Part shown: piece by piece, positions 25,889 through 33,188 of the stretch
Position numbering within the stretch: the stretch's first letter is position 1
Layout of the letters: every line of letters begins with the position of its first letter
The notes under the pieces: model-generated
The model's database searches: none
Seen by the model: only the letters and a program-made list of their open reading frames with translations
Told to the model about the DNA's origin: nothing
Assembly: GCA_008680965.1 (NCBI GenBank)
Contig: NAKE01000001.1
Coordinates: 2,294,001-2,358,000 of the forward strand
DNA: 64,000 nucleotides
DNA from: Collinsella aerofaciens
GTDB lineage: Bacteria; Actinomycetota; Coriobacteriia; Coriobacteriales; Coriobacteriaceae
Direction: 5' to 3'
Translations under genes and position numbers: made by a program

Positions 25889-26051
25889 ATGCTGTGTTGC
25901 CATAAAAGAAAAGCCCCCGTTACCGGAGGCTTTCGATTTCAATTGGTGCGGCGTATAGGATTCCGCGCATCCGCTTCGCGGATCCGCGCCGATCGCGTCG
26001 AAAATGTTGGTGTAAGGGTGACGCCCCAGCGCCCGTTTAACGAAGAACGGC

Positions 26052-26105
26052 CTTCGTCCTAGAATCTGAAATCACCACAACAACAGGTTCTAGGAAAGGA
26101 CGAAG
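26052..26105 (+). promoter_or_regulatory. Hairpin masking the transposase ribosome-binding site
   Basis: CTTCGTCCTAGAA (26052-26064) can pair with TTCTAG...AGGACGAAG (26088-26105), leaving a small bulge. The right arm contains AGGAAAGGA, the only Shine-Dalgarno-like sequence before the transposase ATG at 26112. Transcripts that read in from outside would therefore be poorly translated, a known way for insertion sequences to limit transposition. Confidence 0.65.
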
Positions 26106-26111
26106 ACCGCT

Positions 26112-27392
26112 ATGGAAATCTTATCAGACCCGACGCCGGACATGCTCGCCATGCCCCGGTTCGACGACGGCGCCATCGACATGCAGGAGCTGCTCAGGCG
26201 CCTCGCCGAGCAGGTCGTGAACGCCGTGATGGACGCCGAGGCCGACCAGCTTTGCGGCGGCGGGTCGAACAGCCGAAACGGCTACCGAGAGAGGTCGCTC
26301 GCCACCTGCGTCGGCACGCTGACGCTGCGAATCCCGAAGCTCCGCACCGGCAGCTTCTTCCCGGACGACGTGATCGAGCGCTACCAGCGCGCGGACCGCG
26401 CCCTCGTGGCCGCCGTGGCCGAGATGTACGCCACCGGAACGAGCACCCGCAAGGTGCAGAGGGTGGCCGAGAAGATGGGCGTGTCCAGGCTCTCCAAGGA
26501 CCAGGTGAGCGCCATCGCGTCGAGCCTTGACGCCGACATCGAGGAGCTCTGCGCGAGGCCCCTCGACGGCTCGCCGGTGCCCTACGTCTGGCTCGACGCC
26601 ACCTACGTCAAGTGCCGCCGCGGGGGCCGCGTGGCCTCCACGGCCGTCGTCACGGCCATCGGCTGCGACGCGGGCGGCTGGAGGCGCGTGCTGGGTGTCG
26701 ACGTGGTGGACACGGAATCGTACGACTCGTGGCTGGCATTCCTCAGGAAGATCCGCGACCGCGGCGTCTCCGGCGTGGAGCTCGTCGTCTCCGACGCGCA
26801 CGCGGGCCTCGTCGCGGCCGCGGCGGAGGTCTTCCAGGGGGCGGCATGGCAGCGCTGCGCCGTCCACCTCATGCGCGACTGCATGCGCGAGGCGGGCTCC
26901 TGGCAGCTCAGGCGCCGCGTGGGCAGGATCGTCTCGCAGGTGTTCCGCGGGCGCGACGCCGCCACCGTGACCGCCATGTACCACGTGGCGTGCGACATGC
27001 TGGAGGGGTGCTGCCCGAGGGCGGCGGCGATCCTCGAGGAGGCCGAGCCGGACGCCCTGGCATACCTCGACTTCCCGCCGTCGCACTGGAAGCGCCTGCG
27101 CACCAACAACGTCCAGGAGCGGACGAACCGCGAGATAAAGCGCAGGTCGAGGGTGGTGCAGGCGTTCCCCTCGGCGGCGTCGCTGGTGCGGCTGGCAGGC
27201 GCGGTCATGTGCGAGCAGGACGAGACATGGCAGGAATCCAGGTACTTCTCGGAGGCGAAGATGAGGGAGCTCTACGACGAGGGCCGCACGCGCGGGCTCG
27301 ACGGGACGGTCGACTGGTCGCGGCTGGAGGCTGAGGCCAGGAAGATGATCGAATCCGGCCTCGAGCTTGCGGACAGGATCGAGGCGGCATAG
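26112..27392 (+). CDS. IS256-family transposase
   Basis: A 426-aa Mutator/IS256-type DDE transposase that excises and inserts its element. The catalytic triad is visible: Asp162 in WLDATYVK, Asp228 in VVSDAHAGL and Glu336 in NNVQERTNREIKRR. The conserved CxxH context is WQRCAVHLMRD. The gene is intact, with normal family length (about 400-430 aa). Its G+C is higher than the host genes nearby, consistent with mobile origin. Translation is probably limited by the hairpin overlapping its ribosome-binding site. Confidence 0.97.
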   Translation: MEILSDPTPDMLAMPRFDDGAIDMQELLRRLAEQVVNAVMDAEADQLCGGGSNSRNGYRERSLATCVGTLTLRIPKLRTGSFFPDDVIERYQRADRALVAAVAEMYATGTSTRKVQRVAEKMGVSRLSKDQVSAIASSLDADIEELCARPLDGSPVPYVWLDATYVKCRRGGRVASTAVVTAIGCDAGGWRRVLGVDVVDTESYDSWLAFLRKIRDRGVSGVELVVSDAHAGLVAAAAEVFQGAAWQRCAVHLMRDCMREAGSWQLRRRVGRIVSQVFRGRDAATVTAMYHVACDMLEGCCPRAAAILEEAEPDALAYLDFPPSHWKRLRTNNVQERTNREIKRRSRVVQAFPSAASLVRLAGAVMCEQDETWQESRYFSEAKMRELYDEGRTRGLDGTVDWSRLEAEARKMIESGLELADRIEAA

Positions 27393-27585
27393 GATATCAA
27401 CCGTATTCCAGGTTCCTGGACGCCGGGCCGACTCGCTTCGGATCGGGCGCTACACCAACTTTCTCGACACTACCTCCGCGCCGGCTTCGCCCGCCTGCCG
27501 GCGTGCTCGCCCGCGGGCTAAAACGCTCCGCGTTTTCTCGACGCCCGCGCCTCGACCGAGGTTCGAATCCATGCAGTGCCGGCGT

Positions 27586-27615
27586 AAAAGAAAAGCCCCC
27601 GTTGCCGGAGGCTTT
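27586..27615 (-). terminator. Terminator of tRNA-Arg copy A
   Basis: Stem AAGCCTCCG/CGGGGGCTT followed by TTTCTTTT on the minus strand, ten bases after the tRNA 3' end. The same terminator accompanies every intact and decayed copy in this locus. Confidence 0.85.
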
Positions 27616-27624
27616 AAGTTCAAT

Positions 27625-27701
27625 TGGTGCGGCGTATAGGATTCGAACCTATGACGTTCTGATTCGTAGTCAGACCCTCTATCCAGCTGAGGTAACGCCG
27701 C
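27625..27701 (-). tRNA. tRNA-Arg(ACG), copy A
   Basis: 77 nt including encoded CCA. Acceptor GCGGCGT/ACGCCGC, anticodon loop ACTACGA with ACG, T-arm ATAGGTTCGAATCCTAT. A promoter precedes it: -35 TTGACC (27737-27742), 17-bp spacer, -10 CATAAT (27714-27719). Identical in sequence to copies B and C. Confidence 0.97.
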
Positions 27702-27713
27702 GACTTGTTGATT

Positions 27714-27742
27714 ATTATGCACATGGATTGAATAATGGTCAA
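27714..27742 (-). promoter_or_regulatory. Promoter of tRNA-Arg copy A
   Basis: TTGACC, 17 bp, CATAAT, ending 12 bp before the tRNA 5' end. Decayed copies in this locus have no such promoter. Confidence 0.8.
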
Positions 27743-27858
27743 GCATTTTTTCAAAAAAAGTTATTGAATTTGATTTTTACTCATTTGGATCACTTGGCGC
27801 GATCTTCGGTGCATCGCGATATAAAAGAGCAGTCGTTGTTGGGAGCTTTAAAGTCTAT

Positions 27859-27915
27859 TGGTGCGACGTATAGGATTCCGCGCATCCGCTCCGGCTTCGA
27901 CCGAGGTTCGAATCT
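27859..27915 (-). repeat. tRNA-anchored hairpin element, short deleted Arg copy
   Basis: Only about 25 bp of the GC-rich core remain between the tRNA-Arg 3' end (with one substitution, GTGCGACGTA) and the inverted T-arm GGTTCGAATC. It looks like an internal deletion of the full element. Confidence 0.75.
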
Positions 27916-27932
27916 CCGCAATGCTCCCATAT

Positions 27933-27960
27933 AAGAAAAGCCCCCGTTGCCGGGAGCTTA
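27933..27960 (-). terminator. Terminator of tRNA-Arg copy B
   Basis: Stem AGCTCCCG/CGGGGGCT type followed by TTTCTTAT on the minus strand, near the tRNA copy B 3' end. Confidence 0.8.
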
Positions 27961-27969
27961 AAGATCAAT

Positions 27970-28046
27970 TGGTGCGGCGTATAGGATTCGAACCTATGAC
28001 GTTCTGATTCGTAGTCAGACCCTCTATCCAGCTGAGGTAACGCCGC
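27970..28046 (-). tRNA. tRNA-Arg(ACG), copy B
   Basis: Identical 77-nt sequence to copy A, with encoded CCA. Own promoter upstream: -35 TTGACC (28082-28087), 17-bp spacer, -10 CATAAT (28059-28064). Confidence 0.97.
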
Positions 28047-28058
28047 AACGCACGGATT

Positions 28059-28087
28059 ATTATGCACGCGAGCCCCCGATGGGTCAA
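28059..28087 (-). promoter_or_regulatory. Promoter of tRNA-Arg copy B
   Basis: TTGACC, 17 bp, CATAAT; same -10 context (GTGCATAATAATC) as copy A. Confidence 0.8.
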
Positions 28088-28132
28088 GCAACAATTTGAA
28101 AAAATTTTACGAAGTGGTGGTCAGGCTGTTCA

Positions 28133-28155
28133 TGCCTCGACCGAGGTTCGAATCC
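28133..28155 (-). repeat. tRNA-anchored hairpin element, distal end only
   Basis: GCCTCGACCGAGG followed by TTCGAATCC is the far end of the Arg-type element without its core, positioned upstream of the copy B promoter. Confidence 0.65.
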
Positions 28156-28209
28156 ATGCGGCGTTGCCATAAAAGAAAAGCCCCCGTTGCCGGAGGCTTT
28201 AAGTTCAAA

Positions 28210-28345
28210 TGGTGCGGCGTATAGGATTCCGCGCATCCGCTGCGCGGATCCGCGCCGGCTTCGCCCGCCTGCCGGCGCGCTCGCCCGCTCGCTACGGACG
28301 CTCCGCGTCCGCTTCACGCTCGCGCCTCGACCGAGGTTCGAATCC
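28210..28345 (-). repeat. tRNA-anchored hairpin element, Arg copy 4
   Basis: Full-length element, nearly identical to copy 1. A stem pair is altered in a compensating way: ATCCGC-TGC-GCGGAT region and CCGGC/GCCGG followed by GCGCGC instead of GCGGAC. Third stem GGACGC-TCC-GCGTCC at 28296-28310. Ends in GGTTCGAATCC at 28335-28345. Confidence 0.85.
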
Positions 28346-28360
28346 ATGCAGTGCCGGCGT

Positions 28361-28390
28361 AAAAGAAAAGCCCCCGTTGCCGGAGGCTTT
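28361..28390 (-). terminator. Terminator of tRNA-Arg copy C
   Basis: Same stem AAGCCTCCG/CGGGGGCTT and T-rich tail as copy A. Confidence 0.85.
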
Positions 28391-28399
28391 AAGTTCAAT

Positions 28400-28476
28400 T
28401 GGTGCGGCGTATAGGATTCGAACCTATGACGTTCTGATTCGTAGTCAGACCCTCTATCCAGCTGAGGTAACGCCGC
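28400..28476 (-). tRNA. tRNA-Arg(ACG), copy C
   Basis: Identical 77-nt sequence to copies A and B, encoded CCA. Promoter upstream: -35 TTGACT (28512-28517), 17-bp spacer, weaker -10 TTTTAT (28489-28494). Confidence 0.97.
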
Positions 28477-28488
28477 AGCGCAAGACAT

Positions 28489-28517
28489 ATAAAACCACTT
28501 TAGTTAGTTGGAGTCAA
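28489..28517 (-). promoter_or_regulatory. Promoter of tRNA-Arg copy C
   Basis: TTGACT, 17 bp, TTTTAT. The -35 box overlaps the 3' end of the 142-aa gene (stop at 28500), so this tRNA promoter sits partly inside that gene. Confidence 0.65.
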
Positions 28518-28928
28518 GCACAATCTCAAACTTTTTTTGAGAATATGTCCCTCACGCAGCTCCGCAGCGCCAACGTCCCCGATGCGATAAATCGGTTTTT
28601 CAACTACATCGAACCCAGCACCGAGTTCCCTCAAAAGCGAGCGCACCCGCTGGGCACAGTCATAATCGGCAAACGAGATACTCAGCATGCGCGCGACCTG
28701 GTTAGAAGTCCCAACTCCATAGAACTGCTCAAGCGCCACAAGCCCCTCGTGCGTCACAAAAGTCTCGACCACATGCGGCGACTCCTCAAAGCACCATTGG
28801 GTCAACGGGCCCTCGCTCGTCTGCCGCACCACCAAACCACCCATACCCGATGGCTCGCACGTAACTAGTAGGTGCTCCCCGCCTTCATCGCTCTCAAACA
28901 AAATCACCCGCTCGTCAAACAGTTCCAT
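28500..28928 (-). CDS. Hypothetical 142-aa protein
   Basis: A small soluble protein (MELFDERVILFESDEGGEHL at the N terminus) with no signal peptide or membrane helix and no family I recognise. It reads as an alpha/beta domain with a central hydrophobic core (THEGLVALEQFYG). ATG at 28928 has AAAGGGGA upstream, so it is a likely real gene. Its last codons overlap the -35 box of tRNA-Arg copy C, and it reads toward the tRNAs. Confidence 0.75.
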   Translation of the reverse strand: MELFDERVILFESDEGGEHLLVTCEPSGMGGLVVRQTSEGPLTQWCFEESPHVVETFVTHEGLVALEQFYGVGTSNQVARMLSISFADYDCAQRVRSLLRELGAGFDVVEKPIYRIGDVGAAELREGHILKKSLRLCLTPTN

Positions 28929-29048
28929 TGCATCCCCTTTCTCTCGCCCGTATCTAGTAAAAGCATAGCAGGTAGATGGCTGTATACAGAACGTTTGTTC
29001 GTGTGTTTTCTATTGAGCTGTCCGCGCGACATGGTATAGCTCCGCGCA

Positions 29049-29079
29049 CAAAAAGGGCGCTCCAGAAAGGAGCGCCCTT
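29049..29079 (-). terminator. Intrinsic terminator after serS
   Basis: 11-bp stem AAGGGCGCTCC/GGAGCGCCCTT with loop TTTCT and a TTTTTG tail, 22 nt after the stop. Confidence 0.9.
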
Positions 29080-29101
29080 GCAAATCGCTTATGCAGGCAA
29101 C

Positions 29102-30385
29102 CTACGCAACCGGCTCGATCTTCTCGAGGCCGCCCATGTAAGGACGAAGAACCTCGGGGACCGTGATGGTGCCGTCGGCGTTCTGGTAGTTCTCCAGAAT
29201 GGCGGCCATGGTGCGGCCAGCCGGCAGGCCGGAACCGTTGAGGGTGTGCAGGTAGCGCGAGCCCTTGAAGTTCTCGGGGTCGCGATACTTGATGTTGGCG
29301 CGACGGGCCTGGAAATCGCCGCAGTTAGAGCAGGAGCTGATCTCCTTGTAGGCGTTGTAGCTCGGCAGCCAGACCTCGATGTCGTAGGTCTGACGGGCAG
29401 AGAAGCCCAGGTCGCCGGTGCACAGGCTAATCACGCGATACGGAAGGCCCAGTTGCTGAAGCAGGAACTCGGCCTCGGCGGTCATGCTCTCGAGCTCCTC
29501 GTCGGACTCCTCCGGCTTGGCAAACTTGACCATCTCGACCTTGTCGAACTCGTGCTGGCGGATGATACCGCGGGTGTCGCGACCAGCGGAGCCGGCCTCC
29601 TCGCGGAAGCAGGGGGTGAAGGCGGTGTAGCGGCGCGGCAGGGTATCAGCATCGAGAACCTCGCCGGCGTGCAGGTTGGTAAGCACGACCTCGGCGGTGG
29701 GGATCAGGAAGTTGTCGCCCGAGACGTGATAGGCGTCGTCCTCGAACTTGGGCAGCTGACCCGTGCCAAACATGGTCTGACGCTTGACGACGATGGGCGG
29801 CCACCACTCCTTAAAGCCACGGCTGGTGTGCGTGTCAAGGAAGAAGTTGATGAGGGCGCGCTCAAGACGGGCGCCGGCGCCACCGAGAACGGTAAAGCGG
29901 CTACCGGAGAGCTTGTTGCCGCGCTCGAAATCGAGGATGTCGAGGTCGGTGCCCAGGTCCCAGTGCGGCTTAAAATCGAAGTCGAACTCGCGCGGGGTGC
30001 CCCAACGACGGCGCTCGATGTTCTCGTCCTCGTCCTTGCCGTACGGCGTGGCCTCGCAAGGGATGTTGGGAAGGTGAGCCATAAAGTCGTACTGCTCCTG
30101 CTCGAGAGCGGTGCGGCGCTCGGCCAGACCGTCAATCTTCTCGTTGACGGCGCGCACGGCCTCCTTGGCGGCCTCGGCCTCGTCCTTCTTGCCCTCCTTC
30201 ATCAGGGCGCCGATCTTCTTGGACTCGGCATTACGCGTGGCCTGGAGCTCCTCGACCTCGGTGATGACGGCACGGCGCTCGTCGTCGAGCTCGAAGAACT
30301 TCTCTCGATCCCAAGACGTCTGGCGGTTGGCCATGGCGGTATCGATGGCATCGGGGTTCTCGCGAACAAACTTGATATCAAGCAT
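29102..30385 (-). CDS. serS: Serine--tRNA ligase
   Basis: A 427-aa class II aminoacyl-tRNA synthetase that charges tRNA-Ser with serine. It begins MLDIKFVRENPDAI, followed by the long antiparallel coiled-coil arm (about 30-110) that contacts the long variable arm of tRNA-Ser. Motif 2 is visible as FREEAGSAGRDTRGIIRQHEF, and motif 3 as GSGLPAGRTMAAILEN. ATG at 30385 with GGAGG upstream is chosen over an upstream GTG/ATG in frame. No T-box leader signature was found upstream. Confidence 0.97.
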   Translation of the reverse strand: MLDIKFVRENPDAIDTAMANRQTSWDREKFFELDDERRAVITEVEELQATRNAESKKIGALMKEGKKDEAEAAKEAVRAVNEKIDGLAERRTALEQEQYDFMAHLPNIPCEATPYGKDEDENIERRRWGTPREFDFDFKPHWDLGTDLDILDFERGNKLSGSRFTVLGGAGARLERALINFFLDTHTSRGFKEWWPPIVVKRQTMFGTGQLPKFEDDAYHVSGDNFLIPTAEVVLTNLHAGEVLDADTLPRRYTAFTPCFREEAGSAGRDTRGIIRQHEFDKVEMVKFAKPEESDEELESMTAEAEFLLQQLGLPYRVISLCTGDLGFSARQTYDIEVWLPSYNAYKEISSCSNCGDFQARRANIKYRDPENFKGSRYLHTLNGSGLPAGRTMAAILENYQNADGTITVPEVLRPYMGGLEKIEPVA

Positions 30386-30496
30386 TAGATCCTCCGGCGA
30401 TATACATTCCATTTAGGTTGCAACCTTGTACATGTATGGGCAAGTATATACTTATGAGCGTTTACGACCCAACCCAACTACGCAAGAAGGCACCCA

Positions 30497-30670
30497 ATGG
30501 ACGCAGTTTTTTCCTTTTTGTTTGGCACCCGCACCGGTTTTGCCATCCTTTTCGCCGGCGGCATCCTACTGTTTGCGATTCTTGCCTTTGTAATGGAGAA
30601 GCGCACCCATAAGATGTATGTCGACCGTGGCCCCAAGTCCGAGGACGAAGAAGACGGCTTCTGGGACTAG
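30497..30670 (+). CDS. 57-aa single-helix membrane protein
   Basis: A small protein beginning MDAVFSFLFGTRTGFAILF and ending EDEEDGFWD. One membrane helix (about 10-32, with an FAGGILLFAILAFV core) is followed by a charged cytoplasmic tail with acidic residues. ATG at 30497 has AGAAGG seven bases upstream, and a clear terminator follows, so it is very likely real despite its size. It is divergent from serS. I do not recognise the family. Confidence 0.75.
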   Translation: MDAVFSFLFGTRTGFAILFAGGILLFAILAFVMEKRTHKMYVDRGPKSEDEEDGFWD

Positions 30671-30683
30671 CCTGCCAAAAAGA

Positions 30684-30813
30684 GACAGGCTTATTTTGGT
30701 CGGTTTTATCTGGGCAAACGCAAGCGCCCCGCAACTGGAATTGAGCCAGTCGCGGGGCGCTTTTCGTACATGCAACAAAACCGCAGGAAAAAACCTGCCA
30801 AAATAAACCTGTC
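30684..30813. repeat. Inverted GACAGG-type repeats flanking a terminator
   Basis: GACAGGCTTATTTTGG (30684-30699) is repeated in inverted form as CCAAAATAAACCTGTC (30798-30813) with one mismatch. CCTGCCAAAA also occurs directly at 30671-30680 and 30794-30803. The pair brackets the terminator of the 57-aa gene. The right copy merges with the 3' end of proC. Confidence 0.75.
30724..30764 (+). terminator. Intrinsic terminator after the 57-aa gene
   Basis: 9-bp stem GCGCCCCGC/GCGGGGCGC with an inner ACTGG/CCAGT stem, then TTTT. It probably also serves convergent proC. Confidence 0.88.
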
Positions 30814-30828
30814 CCTAAATGGCGGGTT

Positions 30829-31599
30829 TTACTGGAGGGTGGCGTCGATGGCCTTGACCAGAGCGCTGCGCATGCCGGCGTCCTCGAGCGCGACGACGCC
30901 CTTGATGGTGGCGCCACCGGGTGAGCATACGGCATCCTTCATCGCCGCAGGATGCTGGCCAGTCGCAAGCTGTAGCTTTGCCGTGCCCAGCACCATCTGG
31001 CTCACAATGCGATAGGCATCGGCGCGCGGGATACCGTGCTTGACGGCCGCGTCGCCCAAGGCTTCAATCGCCATGGCGACAAATGCCGGTGCGCAACCGC
31101 CCACGGTACCGCCCACAAACAGCAGACTCGTGTCGAGCTCGACGACGGTGCCAAGCTTACCGAGCAGGTCGAGCACCACGGCACGCTGCTCGCCGTTGAG
31201 CGTAGAGGACTTCTCGCAGGCGATGACGCCCTCGCCCACCGAAACCGGCGTGTTGGGCACCGTCGAGATGTGTGCGACACCCGGCAGGACCTGCTCCCAC
31301 TTGGCGCTATCCCAGGTCCAGGCGACCGAAAGGACAACCTTGTCGGCAAGGGTTTCTTTGAGCGGAGCGAAGACCTTCTCAATCATGTATGGCTTGACCG
31401 CAGCAACCACGATATCGGATGCGGCGACAACCTCCGCCGCATCACGACAGGCAACCATCCCACGTGCCTCACAACGCTCGACCAAGGCGTCGTAGTGGCC
31501 CGCGCAGGCGCACATATCGCTCGCGGCCACGCCGGCGGCAATCCAGCCATCGGCCATAGCACTCGCCATATTGCCAAAACCGACAAATCCGATCTTCAT
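30829..31599 (-). CDS. proC: Pyrroline-5-carboxylate reductase
   Basis: A 256-aa NAD(P)H-dependent enzyme that reduces 1-pyrroline-5-carboxylate to proline. The Rossmann motif GFVGFGNMASAMADG lies at about 4-18; AVKPYMIEKV follows the dinucleotide domain; PNTPVSVGEG and the C-terminal TVGGCAPAF, SPGGATIKGVVALEDAGMR segments form the substrate/dimer region. ATG at 31599 with GAGAGGA upstream. The stop lies two bases from the GACAGG-type repeat. No other proline genes are nearby. Confidence 0.95.
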   Translation of the reverse strand: MKIGFVGFGNMASAMADGWIAAGVAASDMCACAGHYDALVERCEARGMVACRDAAEVVAASDIVVAAVKPYMIEKVFAPLKETLADKVVLSVAWTWDSAKWEQVLPGVAHISTVPNTPVSVGEGVIACEKSSTLNGEQRAVVLDLLGKLGTVVELDTSLLFVGGTVGGCAPAFVAMAIEALGDAAVKHGIPRADAYRIVSQMVLGTAKLQLATGQHPAAMKDAVCSPGGATIKGVVALEDAGMRSALVKAIDATLQ

Positions 31600-31672
31600 A
31601 TCACACAGTCCTCTCAGATGCGTTCCTCAAAACGAAAGTCATTGTCCCACGCTATTGTTTCGTATTGCCGAC

Positions 31673-32143
31673 CTACTTGTGATACGGCTCGCCACGACTG
31701 ATCTTGCAGGCACGGTAAATCTGCTCTAGCAGCACCACACGCGCCAGGTTATGCGGCAAGGTAATGCGTCCAAAGCTGAGCATCTCGTCGGCGCGGGCGC
31801 GCACCTCATCACTCACGCCGTCCGAACCGCCGATTACAAAGGCAATGTCGCTGCTGCCTCGCAGCATAAGATCGTCGAGCCTCGCCGAAAACTCCTCGCT
31901 CGAGCGCTCCTTGCCCTCGATAGCCAGCAGGATCACATGCGCTCGAGATGGCAAGGCGGCAAGAATCGCCGCCCCCTCCTTGTCGCGCGCGGCATCCACG
32001 CCGCCCGCCTTAGCCGGGTCGATATCGGCCACCTCGCGGATATCCACCCTGGCATAGGCACCTAGGCGCTTGGTGTACTCAGCGCACGCGTCCTTCCAAA
32101 AGCGCTCCTTGAGCTTACCGACGCAAACGACGGTGTATTTCAC
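31673..32143 (-). CDS. rlmH: 23S rRNA (pseudouridine1915-N3)-methyltransferase RlmH
   Basis: A 156-aa SPOUT-fold SAM-dependent methyltransferase acting on Psi1915 in helix 69 of 23S rRNA. The C-terminal knot is visible in FVIGGSDGVSDEVRARA and LPHNLARVVLLEQIYRACKI, ending in the family-typical GEPYHK. Length is normal. The ATG follows the SPFH gene by six bases; AAGGAG lies about 14 nt upstream in that gene's end, so translation is probably coupled. Confidence 0.95.
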   Translation of the reverse strand: MKYTVVCVGKLKERFWKDACAEYTKRLGAYARVDIREVADIDPAKAGGVDAARDKEGAAILAALPSRAHVILLAIEGKERSSEEFSARLDDLMLRGSSDIAFVIGGSDGVSDEVRARADEMLSFGRITLPHNLARVVLLEQIYRACKISRGEPYHK

Positions 32144-32149
32144 GCGCGT

Positions 32150-33088
32150 CTACTCCTTCGAATCGTTTTGAACTTTGCCGGCGGCCAGCATCTGCTCGAA
32201 CATCGAGGCCGACTGCGAAAAGTCGCTCGGCAGCACGACCGTCGAGGTTTTACCCGTGCGAGCGAACTCCGTCATCATCTCGGACCACTGCGTAAACATG
32301 AACAGTTGGTTGGCCTCGTCATTGCCGACACCCGTCTCCTGGATGATCTCGAGCGAATCTTTGATACCCAGCGCGATGGCCTTGCGCTGGTTGGCGATGC
32401 CCTCACCCGCCTTTTCCATCGCCTCGGCCTCGGCGGTCGCCTCGGTGACGCGCTTGATGCGGTCGGCCTCGGCGAGCTCCTGCGCGGCAGCGCGCTTGCG
32501 CTGGGCAGCGTTGATGTCGTTCATGGAGTTCTCAACCTCGGTCGGCAGTGCGATTTTGGTGATGAGCGTCGACACGAGGGTGAAGCCGTAGGCGGCCATC
32601 TGCTCGGAAACGGTAGCGTTGACATCCTTGGCGATGTCATCCTTCTTGGCAAAGACCTCATCGAGTGTGTAGACGGGGATGGAGGAGCGCAGGGCGTCGG
32701 TGATGAAGTCGCGCATCTGGTCGACGGGCTCCTGCAGCATATAGTAGCTCTTGTAGATGCCCGAATCTGCCGGGCCGGCGCCCATGTCATAGCTCACGTG
32801 GTACTGAGCGGAGACCTCAAGGCCAATGGTCACGTTGTCCTGGGTCTTAACGTCGATGCCAAAACCATTTTTCATGGTGCGCAGACTCACCGTGGCGGCC
32901 TTGCGGTCAATCACGGGCACCTTCACGTGGAAGCCCGCGTTGACGATACGATTGAACTTACCCAAGCGCTCGATGATCACAGCGTGCTGCTGCTCAACGA
33001 CGTAGCAGGCGTTGGGGAGCAGCAACAACAGGATGATGATGGGAATCAAAAGGCTGGTAAGGGCGGCGATGATACCGGAAAACAGCAT
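32150..33088 (-). CDS. SPFH/Band 7 (stomatin-like) membrane protein
   Basis: A 312-aa protein of the stomatin/prohibitin group, which scaffolds membrane microdomains. One N-terminal helix (about 5-30, LIPIIILLLLLPNACYVV) is followed by the Band 7 domain (about 30-190: ERLGKFNRIVNAGFHVKVP at its start) and a long charged helix with Ala/Glu repeats (200-245) typical of flotillin-like oligomerisation. No NfeD partner is adjacent; rlmH follows. ATG at 33088 has GAGGAG upstream. Confidence 0.92.
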   Translation of the reverse strand: MLFSGIIAALTSLLIPIIILLLLLPNACYVVEQQHAVIIERLGKFNRIVNAGFHVKVPVIDRKAATVSLRTMKNGFGIDVKTQDNVTIGLEVSAQYHVSYDMGAGPADSGIYKSYYMLQEPVDQMRDFITDALRSSIPVYTLDEVFAKKDDIAKDVNATVSEQMAAYGFTLVSTLITKIALPTEVENSMNDINAAQRKRAAAQELAEADRIKRVTEATAEAEAMEKAGEGIANQRKAIALGIKDSLEIIQETGVGNDEANQLFMFTQWSEMMTEFARTGKTSTVVLPSDFSQSASMFEQMLAAGKVQNDSKE

Positions 33089-33151
33089 GGTCTCTCCTCT
33101 GATAGGCACACGTTGGCATTAGGATACCCGTCCAAGGAGATCGTGCATAAC

Positions 33152-33177
33152 AAAAAAGCTCCCATTGCTGGGAGCTC
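33152..33177 (-). terminator. Terminator copy next to the Leu hairpin element
   Basis: AGCTCCCA/TGGGAGCT stem and T6 tail, a copy of the tRNA-Leu terminator placed after the decayed tRNA-Leu 3' end. Confidence 0.8.
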
Positions 33178-33188
33178 TTTCAATCAAT

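Larger units (their letters stand above)
25991..27474 (+). mobile_element. IS256-family insertion sequence
   Basis: A 1484-bp element bounded by 24-bp imperfect inverted repeats (25991-26014 and 27451-27474; core GTCGA-AA-GTTGGTGTA, 19 of 24 matching) and flanked by an 8-bp target duplication TCCGCGCC (25983-25990 and 27475-27482). It carries one transposase gene. The target is a GC-rich hairpin element, and the sharp duplication suggests a fairly recent insertion. Confidence 0.95.
25944..27570 (-). repeat. tRNA-anchored hairpin element, Arg copy 2, split by IS256-family insertion
   Basis: The left part (25944-25990) and the right part (27475-27570) join into one element of the same design as copy 1 when the insertion sequence and one target duplication are removed. 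Its third stem is AAAACGC-TCC-GCGTTTT (27520-27536), unlike GGACGC/GCGTCC in copy 1, yet fully paired. Confidence 0.85.

Noticed and set aside
27503..27934. 143-aa ORF across tRNA-Arg copy A
   Set aside because: Its translation includes LDRGSNP, a typical false peptide from T-arm sequence; it reads through a tRNA and terminators.
25753..28480. CRISPR array
   Set aside because: The repeats are long, GC-rich and contain tRNA parts, with unequal spacing and no unique spacers of constant length. No cas genes nearby.
30386..30496. T-box leader upstream of serS
   Set aside because: No conserved T-box sequence or terminator/antiterminator pair could be found in this short stretch.
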